NCBI GenBank assembly: GCA_016207165.1
Contig: JACQQD010000012.1
Location: forward strand, 1 to 64,000
DNA: 64,000 nt
Reading direction: 5' to 3'
DNA from: Microcaldota archaeon
GTDB lineage: Archaea > Micrarchaeota > Micrarchaeia > Norongarragalinales > Norongarragalinaceae
Numbering within the stretch: position 1 is the first letter of the stretch; each line of letters begins with the position of its first letter. The notes under the pieces are model-generated. The model saw only the letters and a program-made list of their open reading frames with translations, had not been told where the DNA came from and ran no database searches. The translations under genes were made by a program, and so were the position numbers. Below, in pieces: positions 58,619 through 64,000 of the stretch.

Positions 58619-58754
58619 TGGAGGGGGAGGGATTTGAACCCTCGAACCCACAAAGGGAACAGATTCCCCAACCCGGCCGAAAAGCCGGAACGTTCATGGG
58701 AGTTGGCCTGGGATCTTGAGTCTGTCGCGTTTGACCAGGCTTTGCTACCCCTCC
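58619..58754 (-). tRNA. tRNA-Leu(CAA) with a 50-nt intron
   Basis: Minus strand; exon 1 58754-58715, intron 58714-58665, exon 2 58664-58619. Acceptor GGAGGGG/CCCCTCC, D-arm GC-AAAGCCTGGTCAAAC-GC, anticodon stem ACAGA/TCTGT, loop CTCAAGA giving anticodon CAA. Long class II variable arm and discriminator A as expected for Leu. The intron sits after position 37 and holds a CCGGC...GCCGG hairpin. It would be removed by the archaeal splicing endonuclease at a bulge-helix-bulge. Confidence 0.92.
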
Positions 58755-58765
58755 ATTTGAGCGAA

Positions 58766-58835
58766 GCGATTGGTCTACCTGACCAATCGCGGGCTCCGAT
58801 TAAACGAAGCGATTGAACCCATTTGGCTCAATCGC
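58766..58835. repeat. Pair of related hairpins with GCGATTG/CAATCGC base
   Basis: GCGATTGGTC-N5-GACCAATCGC (58766-58775, 58781-58790) and GCGATTGA-N11-TCAATCGC (58809-58816, 58828-58835). Both are preceded by CGAA and share the stem base GCGATTG while loop and tip differ. They lie immediately upstream of tRNA-Leu (minus strand) and before the SDR gene. The design parallels the AGCAA hairpins near 35.3 kb. Confidence 0.6.
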
Positions 58836-58918
58836 GATCTACACGGAACCGTAGGCGCGACTGGAAACGCTTATGCCGCACCCAGTTATTAAAGCCTTTT
58901 TACCTCGTTTTAAACGAA

Positions 58919-59908
58919 ATGAAAAAAACAAGGAGCGTGTTTGTCACCGGTGCCACGGGAAGGCTGGGCCGAGTGTTTGTGCGTTGGGCCCAGAAAAAGG
59001 GCTGGAAAGTAACGGCGTTGGTGCGCAACCCCGCCAAAGCCAGAAAGGTGTTGCCCCAAGGAGTTCACATCGTGAAAGGCGACTTGGATTCCATGCCGTT
59101 TCTGGAATTGTGCCGGGCGCTTCGGGGCAAAAGCGTGGTGCACATGGCCGGAGTCGTGGATTTCCGCGCGAACGCCGAACGGTTTTTCCGCATCAACGCC
59201 GCGGGAACACTCAAAATGGTGCAGGCCGCGGAACGCGAGCGAACGCCGCGGTTCGTGCACACGTCCAGCACGTCCATCTACCACTACGTCAACCGGCTTC
59301 CCATCACGGAACAGTTTGACCCGTCGCCGGCCAACGCGTACGGCAAAAGCAAGCTGGAAGCGGAAGCCGTCGTGCGCCGAAGCCAACTTAACTACGCCAT
59401 CATCCGGCCCTGCGCCATCTACGGCCCGGGGTTTGACGAGGGATTCAGTCAGGTGATGCAATGGGTAAAGAAAGGCAAAATGCCGATTCTGGGTTCCGGG
59501 AAAAACCACATCCCATTGATTCACGTTGAGGACGCCGCGCAGGCGTTGTGGCTGGCGTTGGAGAACGACGCCTACCAAGAGGACTTTATTGTCAGTAGCG
59601 GCGAACAATTCACGCAGGAAGAAGCGCTTTGCATGCTGGCAGACGCCCTCAAGGCGCCAAGGCCCACGCGTCACGTGATGAGGCCCCTGGCGTACGCGCT
59701 GGCGGGATTGGATGCCTTGAACGGCTTGTTCACCGGAAAAAGAAAGCTGTTGCGCACGCACGTGGACTTTTTGATGGAGGACCGCGTGTTTGACATTTCC
59801 AAAGCCCGGCGAATCCTGGGCTTCAGACCCAAAATCACGTTACAGCAAGGCATCCGGGAACTGGTCCGCGACACGTCACGCCGAACACCGCGTCAGCATG
59901 GGTCTTAA
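58919..59908 (+). CDS. NAD(P)-dependent SDR epimerase/reductase
   Basis: 329 aa from ATG 58919. VFVTGATGRLGRVFVRWA, VHTSSTSIYHYVNR and NAYGKSKLEAEAVVR give the cofactor loop and catalytic Ser/Tyr/Lys. Closest to steroid/hopanoid- or sugar-modifying extended SDRs. A TATA-like CGTTTTAAACG lies about 8-15 nt upstream of the start, suggesting a leaderless or alternative start. Separate from the glycan island. Confidence 0.8.
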   Translation: MKKTRSVFVTGATGRLGRVFVRWAQKKGWKVTALVRNPAKARKVLPQGVHIVKGDLDSMPFLELCRALRGKSVVHMAGVVDFRANAERFFRINAAGTLKMVQAAERERTPRFVHTSSTSIYHYVNRLPITEQFDPSPANAYGKSKLEAEAVVRRSQLNYAIIRPCAIYGPGFDEGFSQVMQWVKKGKMPILGSGKNHIPLIHVEDAAQALWLALENDAYQEDFIVSSGEQFTQEEALCMLADALKAPRPTRHVMRPLAYALAGLDALNGLFTGKRKLLRTHVDFLMEDRVFDISKARRILGFRPKITLQQGIRELVRDTSRRTPRQHGS

Positions 59909-59968
59909 AAAAACCGCCTGCACTAATGCATGAAATGAATAAAGCAAGTCGCACGAGGAGAGCCAATC

Positions 59969-61075
59969 ATGGTTGACGTGTTGGGCGCCGTGTTGCCGGA
60001 TTGGGCGGCGGCCCTTGGAATCTTCATCGGATCCATCGTCTTGGCCGAGGGCGTCATCGTCGTCATCGACAAGCTCATCCGGCCGCTTTTGTCCAAGACC
60101 AAGACCGTCTTGGACGACTACCTCTTTGAAAACCTCCGGGGGCCCCTGAAACTCTTGTTCTCGGTGTTCGGAGCCTACTACGGCATCAAACTGCTGTACA
60201 GCGATTTCCAAGTTTGGGGATACGGACTGGACGCGTTGCTGGGCTTTGCCCTCATTGTTTCCGTGGGGCACGCCGTCGCGCGCGCGCTTTCCGCCGTCCT
60301 GAAGTGGTACGTCCAAGAAATCGGCATCCAGCAAAAAAGCCGGGTCGGCGACGTGTTCCCCATCCTCTCCAAAATCCTCAAGGCCGCCGTCTACTTCGGC
60401 ACCCTCATCGTTCTGTTGAGTGAATTGGGCGTGGAGATTGGGCCCCTCATTGCAGGACTTGGCGTCGCGGGGTTGGCCGTGGCCTTGGCCCTGCAAGATT
60501 CGCTGAAAAACTTTTTCGCCGGCGTGTACCTGTTGGCCGACAAACCCATTCGGCAAGGCGACATCATCGCCTTGGATAGCGATAAATCGGAAATCAAGGG
60601 AACCGTCGAGGAAATCGGTTGGCGGGCCACCCGCATCCGGGGGGTTGCCAACGCCATCCACATCATTCCCAACGAAAAACTCGCGCAAAGCGTGATCGTC
60701 AACTACAGCAAAGGACGAGATACGCGGACGCTCATGGTGAAAGTCGGCGTGCCATACGGCGAAGACCCCCAGAAAGCCCTGGACGCCCTGAAGAAAGCGG
60801 CGGAAGAGGCTATTGCGTCCTCGCCGGCTACCGACCAAAGCGTCCCCGCCGAAGTGCGAATCAACGAGTTCCTGGATTCCTCCGTGGAACTGGCGGCGTT
60901 GGTACGCGTCAAAGACTACGGCGAACGCTTCAAAGTGGCCACGGAACTTCGAAAAAACATCTTGCGCATCTTCAAAAAGCAACGCATCGAGATACCGTTT
61001 CCCATCCGGACCATTCATTTGAACGACGGGCGCGCCACCCCAAAGCAAAAGCACACGGCCAAAAAAACCCAGTAA
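59969..61075 (+). CDS. mscS: MscS-family mechanosensitive channel
   Basis: 368 aa from ATG 59969, preceded by GAGGAGA. Several N-terminal helices, then the pore helix GLGVAGLAVALALQDSLKNF and the beta-domain DKPIRQGDIIALDSDKSEIK, VEEIGWRATRIRGVANAIHI, IPNEKL typical of MscS. It opens under membrane tension to release solutes. Basic C-terminal tail. A separate transcription unit. Confidence 0.92.
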   Translation: MVDVLGAVLPDWAAALGIFIGSIVLAEGVIVVIDKLIRPLLSKTKTVLDDYLFENLRGPLKLLFSVFGAYYGIKLLYSDFQVWGYGLDALLGFALIVSVGHAVARALSAVLKWYVQEIGIQQKSRVGDVFPILSKILKAAVYFGTLIVLLSELGVEIGPLIAGLGVAGLAVALALQDSLKNFFAGVYLLADKPIRQGDIIALDSDKSEIKGTVEEIGWRATRIRGVANAIHIIPNEKLAQSVIVNYSKGRDTRTLMVKVGVPYGEDPQKALDALKKAAEEAIASSPATDQSVPAEVRINEFLDSSVELAALVRVKDYGERFKVATELRKNILRIFKKQRIEIPFPIRTIHLNDGRATPKQKHTAKKTQ

Positions 61076-61170
61076 CGCGGCACCAAAACCCCAAGACAGA
61101 CCACAGAACCCCCGCATCAAAAGGACGCGGCAAAGCATAACGCCGTTATTTTTATTGTCGAAGACATAAC

Positions 61171-61227
61171 GCTTATATACCTACATATGGTATCTGATCA
61201 TACAAAAAACACAAGATATTGTGTTTT
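61171..61227 (+). promoter_or_regulatory. nrd promoter: TATA box and NrdR-box-like palindrome
   Basis: CTTATATAC (61172-61180) is the TATA box, putting transcription start near 61200. ACACAAGATATTGTGT (61209-61224) closely matches the bacterial NrdR-box consensus ACACWATATATWGTGT, and the flanks extend the palindrome to 9-bp arms (61206-61227). It lies in the leader of nrdD, 14 nt before the start codon. Confidence 0.65.
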
Positions 61228-61240
61228 CGGGGGAGTGGGC

Positions 61241-63295
61241 ATGGTCATCCGGAAAATCAGGAAACGCGACGGCCGGTTGGAGGACTTTGACCACAAGCGC
61301 ATTTCCACCGCGATTTTCAAGGCCGCCAAATCCGTGGGGGGCCAGGACTGGTCGCTGGCGGAAAAACTGACGGACGACGTGGTCCGGCAACTGGAAGCCC
61401 AATTCGCGGGCCAGACGCCGACCGTAGAGCAAGTCCAGGACCTCGTGGAAAAGACGCTCATTGAATCCGGGCACGCCAAGACCGCGAAAACCTACATTTT
61501 GTACCGCAAACAGCGCGCCGACATCCGCGACGTGCGGAAACTCATGGACTCCGACGAACTGGTGGACGGGTACCTGGGGGAAATGGATTGGCGCGTCAAG
61601 GAAAACGCGAACATGAGCTACAGCCTTCAGGGTCTTAACTTCCACATCTCTTCGGCCGTGATTTCCAGGTACTGGCTGAACAAGTTGTACCCGGAAAAAA
61701 TCGCTTCCGCCCATTCGTCCGGGGACTTCCACATCCACGACCTCGGCATTCTGGGGCCGTACTGCGTGGGCTGGGACCTCAAGGACCTTTTGTTGAACGG
61801 GTTTGGCCACGTGTCCGGAAAAATTTCAAGCAAGCCCGCCAGGCACTTCCGCACGGCTCTGGGCCAAGTCGTCAATTTCTTCTATACCTTGCAAGGCGAG
61901 GCCGCCGGAGCGCAGGCGTTTTCCAGCTTCGACTCGTATTTGGCGCCGTTCATCCGCTACGACGGACTGGACGAAAAGCAAGTCAAACAAGCCCTCCAGG
62001 AATTTGTTTTCAACATCAACGTGCCCACCCGCGTGGGCTTCCAGACGCCGTTTACCAACATCACCATGGACTTAAACGTGCCGAACATGATGAAAGGCGA
62101 GCCCGTCATTGCGGGCGGAACATTCCAGAACGAGGTATACGGCGACTTTCAGCCGGAACTGGACGTCTTGAATCAGGCGTTTGCCGAAGTCATGATGGAA
62201 GGCGACGCGCAAGAAAGGGTGTTCACGTTTCCCATTCCCACGTACAACATCACGAAAAACTTCAATTGGGACGCGCCGGTCGTGAAAAACGTGTTCGAAA
62301 TGACGGCCAAGTACGGCGTGCCATACTTTTCCAACTTTGTCAACTCCGACATGTCGCCGGAAGACGCCAGGAGTATGTGTTGTCGATTGAGGCTCGACAA
62401 CCGGGAACTGCGCAAACGCGGCGGAGGACTCTTTGGAGCCAATCCGCTTACCGGAAGCGTGGGGGTCGTCACCATCAACTTACCCCGCATTGGCTTTACG
62501 TGCAAGACCGAAGACGCGTACTTTGAAAAACTCGACGCCTTAATGGACTTGGCCAAAGAAAGCCTGGAAACCAAGCGCCACGTATTGGAAGGCTTCACGG
62601 AAAAAGGGCTGTACCCGTATTCACGGTACTACCTGCGCGACATCAAAAGCCAGTTCGGCCAATACTGGAAAAACCACTTCGCCACCATCGGCCTCATTGG
62701 AATGAACGAGTCCGTCCAGAACTTTTTGGGCGTGTCCATCGCCGACATCCAAGGCAAAGCCTTTGCACTCAAAATCCTCACCCACATGCGCAACCGCTTG
62801 GGCCAGTACCAGGAGGAAACCGGAAACATCTATAACCTGGAGGCCACTCCCGGCGAAGGCACGTCGCACCGCTTGGCGCGGCTGGACGCCGCCATGCACC
62901 CCGGCATCCGCGTGGCCAACCAAAACGCCGTCAACGTCCGCCAGGCCGCGGCATACTACACGAATTCCTCGCACCTACCCGTAGGCCACACGACGGACGT
63001 TTTCGAAGCCTTGGAACACCAAGACGAACTCCAAACCCAGTACACCGGCGGAACGGTGCTCCACGGATTTTTGGGAGAACAAGTCTCGGACTGGCGGACT
63101 GCCCGGGACTTGGTGCGCAAAATCGCGGAAAACTTCCACCTCCCGTACTTCACGTTGACACCCACGTTTTCCGTCTGCCCCAACCACGGGTACCTTGCGG
63201 GCGAGCATTTCTATTGCCCCACGTGCGACGAAGAAATCGGGTACGTTCAAGAAAAGGAGGAGAAAACCCATGGAAGCGCAATGCACCCCACATGA
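61241..63295 (+). CDS. nrdD: Anaerobic ribonucleoside-triphosphate reductase, large part without glycyl-radical end
   Basis: 684 aa from ATG 61241; an in-frame ATG at 61187 lies before the predicted transcription start. N-terminal ATP-cone (VIRKIRKRDGRLEDFDHKRI). The barrel has FSSFDSYLAPF, PTRVGFQTPFTNITMDLN, SMCCRLRLDNRELRKRGGG and GSVGVVTINLPRIGF. The C-terminal zinc site is CPNHGYLAGEHFYCPTC. The family normally ends with a glycyl-radical domain ~60 residues later. Here the frame stops at 63295 and that domain is on a separate small ORF at 63440. Known role: dNTP synthesis in anaerobic conditions, activated by NrdG. Confidence 0.92.
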   Translation: MVIRKIRKRDGRLEDFDHKRISTAIFKAAKSVGGQDWSLAEKLTDDVVRQLEAQFAGQTPTVEQVQDLVEKTLIESGHAKTAKTYILYRKQRADIRDVRKLMDSDELVDGYLGEMDWRVKENANMSYSLQGLNFHISSAVISRYWLNKLYPEKIASAHSSGDFHIHDLGILGPYCVGWDLKDLLLNGFGHVSGKISSKPARHFRTALGQVVNFFYTLQGEAAGAQAFSSFDSYLAPFIRYDGLDEKQVKQALQEFVFNINVPTRVGFQTPFTNITMDLNVPNMMKGEPVIAGGTFQNEVYGDFQPELDVLNQAFAEVMMEGDAQERVFTFPIPTYNITKNFNWDAPVVKNVFEMTAKYGVPYFSNFVNSDMSPEDARSMCCRLRLDNRELRKRGGGLFGANPLTGSVGVVTINLPRIGFTCKTEDAYFEKLDALMDLAKESLETKRHVLEGFTEKGLYPYSRYYLRDIKSQFGQYWKNHFATIGLIGMNESVQNFLGVSIADIQGKAFALKILTHMRNRLGQYQEETGNIYNLEATPGEGTSHRLARLDAAMHPGIRVANQNAVNVRQAAAYYTNSSHLPVGHTTDVFEALEHQDELQTQYTGGTVLHGFLGEQVSDWRTARDLVRKIAENFHLPYFTLTPTFSVCPNHGYLAGEHFYCPTCDEEIGYVQEKEEKTHGSAMHPT

Positions 63296-63437
63296 AAACC
63301 TGGAAAACAAGCGAACGAAATGCGAAGTCTACAGGCCGCGGAACCGCGGGGGACACCTCCGCTTCGCTCCGGTTTCCCCCTCAGTTCTACGTTCCTCCGG
63401 ATCCCCCTTCCCACGAAAAGAGGACCAAGAGGTGTAA
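63270..63437 (+). CDS. Small ORF at the NrdD end: start of the glycyl-radical protein, disrupted
   Basis: ATG 63270 has a strong ribosome site (AAGGAGG, 8 nt upstream) and overlaps nrdD in another frame. It reads MEAQCTPHENLENKRTKCEV, which matches the beginning of the 63440 ORF from ENLEN on. It then diverges into a low-complexity Arg/Pro-rich tail and stops at 63437. Best explained as the original start of a separate glycyl-radical subunit, cut off by the insertion/duplication at 63294-63486. It may be nonfunctional. Confidence 0.5.
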   Translation: MEAQCTPHENLENKRTKCEVYRPRNRGGHLRFAPVSPSVLRSSGSPFPRKEDQEV

Positions 63438-63486
63438 GCATGCAGGAAAACCTGGAAAACAAGCGAACGAAATGCGAAGTCTACAG
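63294..63486 (+). repeat. 41-bp direct duplication flanking a 111-bp insert
   Basis: Positions 63294-63334 and 63446-63486 are identical over 41 bp (begin GAAAACCTGGAAAACAAGCG). The 111 bp between them contain CCGCGG repeats, a GGGGGA/TCCCCC stem, and the GAGGTG ribosome site of the downstream ORF. The offset of 152 bp changes reading frame. Confidence 0.8.
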
Positions 63487-63580
63487 CCGAGTCGTCGGAT
63501 ACCTTCGACCCGTAGACCAATGGAATGAAGGCAAGCAAGCCGAGTTCTCGGAACGCAAAACATACCGGGTCCAACCATGA
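63440..63580 (+). CDS. Detached glycyl-radical domain of NrdD
   Basis: 46 aa from ATG 63440, preceded by GAGGTG at a good distance. After the duplicated N-terminus comes YSRVVGYLRPVDQWNEGKQ, the conserved C-terminal loop of class III ribonucleotide reductases. The glycine of VVGYL is the radical site, and the tail FSERKTY is also conserved. It would act as a separate radical-carrying subunit for NrdD, comparable in principle to autonomous GrcA/YfiD for pyruvate formate-lyase. Its stop overlaps the nrdG start as ATGA. Confidence 0.75.
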   Translation: MQENLENKRTKCEVYSRVVGYLRPVDQWNEGKQAEFSERKTYRVQP

Positions 63581-64000
63581 GAATCGGCGGCTTCCAAAAG
63601 ACGACGCTGGTGGACTATCCCGGAAAAATCGCCTCGATCGTCTTTTTGTCGGGGTGCAACATGCGGTGCGGGTACTGCTACAATGCGCCGTTGGCCACAG
63701 GAAAACTGCCGGATTTAGGCGAGGAAAACGTTTTCCGCGAGATCTCTCAGAGAAAAAAGTACGTGGACGCCGTGGTCATCACCGGAGGCGAGCCCACGAT
63801 TTGGCCCGACCTGCCCCAACGCCTCCAACAACTCAAAAAAGAAGGGTTCCTGGTGAAGTTGGACACCAACGGCTTGAACCCCGAGAAACTCCGGCAAATC
63901 CTTGAATCCGGCGACGTGGACTTTGTCGCCATGGACGTCAAGGCGCCTTGGGCCAAGTACCAAGGCGTGTGCGGGGCCAGGCTTGACGAACGCCGCATCC
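63577..64000 (+). CDS. nrdG: Anaerobic ribonucleotide reductase activating enzyme (runs off right edge)
   Basis: ATG 63577; 141 codons visible. N-terminus GGFQKTTLVDYPGKIASIVF, radical SAM motif SGCNMRCGYCYN (C-x3-C-x2-C), then VVITGGEPTIW. NrdG reduces SAM with its 4Fe-4S cluster and puts the radical on the NrdD glycine. Coupled to the detached glycyl-radical ORF. The C-terminus is outside the window. Confidence 0.9.
   Translation, partial: MRIGGFQKTTLVDYPGKIASIVFLSGCNMRCGYCYNAPLATGKLPDLGEENVFREISQRKKYVDAVVITGGEPTIWPDLPQRLQQLKKEGFLVKLDTNGLNPEKLRQILESGDVDFVAMDVKAPWAKYQGVCGARLDERRI

Noticed and set aside
63214-63528. Long frame joining the NrdD end with the duplicated region
   Set aside because: The product is a basic low-complexity sequence out of frame with both NrdD and the glycyl-radical motif.

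Overview
The window is archaeal. It encodes a class-1 archaeal/eukaryotic release factor (aRF1, interrupted by an intein), a DUF1931 histone-fold protein, archaeal TrmB-type and Lrp-type regulators, an AglB oligosaccharyltransferase, an Alg7/AglH-type GlcNAc-1-phosphate transferase, NucS, FtsZ, a tRNA-Leu with an intron at position 37/38, and TATA boxes in front of many genes. The base composition is moderately GC-rich by eye, and many genes overlap as ATGA or GTGA. A MurG homologue, a RelA/SpoT-type HD protein and a NrdR-box-like palindrome give it a bacterial flavour. A DPANN-like or other poorly sampled euryarchaeal-side lineage would fit, but no rRNA is present and I cannot place it further.

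1-19.1 kb is a mosaic of housekeeping and regulatory genes. It holds an iron module (HTH-ferritin regulator, a 51-aa peptide and an FTR1 permease) with two operator-like palindromes around the TATA box. It also holds aRF1 with its intein, TruD, a histone-like protein, an MFS transporter, tRNA-Ser, a membrane Lon-like protease, a candidate SRP RNA, FtsZ, a PIN gene pair and a double-Lrp regulator. Three small three-helix membrane proteins (333-638, 2449-2763, 18829-19128) look paralogous, and each is divergent from a different HTH regulator. At 19.3 kb a tRNA-Ala is followed by a second copy of its own 3' end.

19.5-52.3 kb is a large surface-glycan / N-glycosylation island. It contains a MurG-like glycosyltransferase, a YbhN-like membrane protein, two DegT aminotransferases, a hexapeptide acetyltransferase, WecB and two nucleotide-sugar dehydrogenases. 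It also contains several SDR epimerases, several GT4-type glycosyltransferases, a deacetylase, a carbamoyltransferase, a methyltransferase, a GNAT-like protein, a UGM-like flavoprotein and a Wzx-type flippase. A HisF-like/HisH-like/WbpG-like amidotransferase triad, AglB, an asparagine-synthetase-like amidotransferase and the AglH-type transferase complete it. The likely flow is UDP-GlcNAc to modified aminouronic sugars, assembly on a dolichyl lipid, flipping, and transfer to protein by AglB. A palindrome TGTAAAG-N4-CTTTACA (exact or degenerate) sits in five promoter regions inside this island, next to nine transcription units, and looks like the operator of a dedicated regulon. A methyltransferase gene in the middle is bracketed by arrays of hairpins that all have the same base (AGCAA/TTGCT) but different inner stems.

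52.3-64 kb returns to general functions: a DRG-type GTPase, a radical SAM / P-loop pair, an AlkD-like glycosylase, NucS, a HEPN-like protein, membrane proteins, tRNA-Leu, an SDR protein, MscS, and the anaerobic ribonucleotide reductase operon. In that operon the glycyl-radical domain of NrdD is detached onto a small separate ORF next to a 41-bp direct duplication, followed by NrdG, which runs off the right edge.
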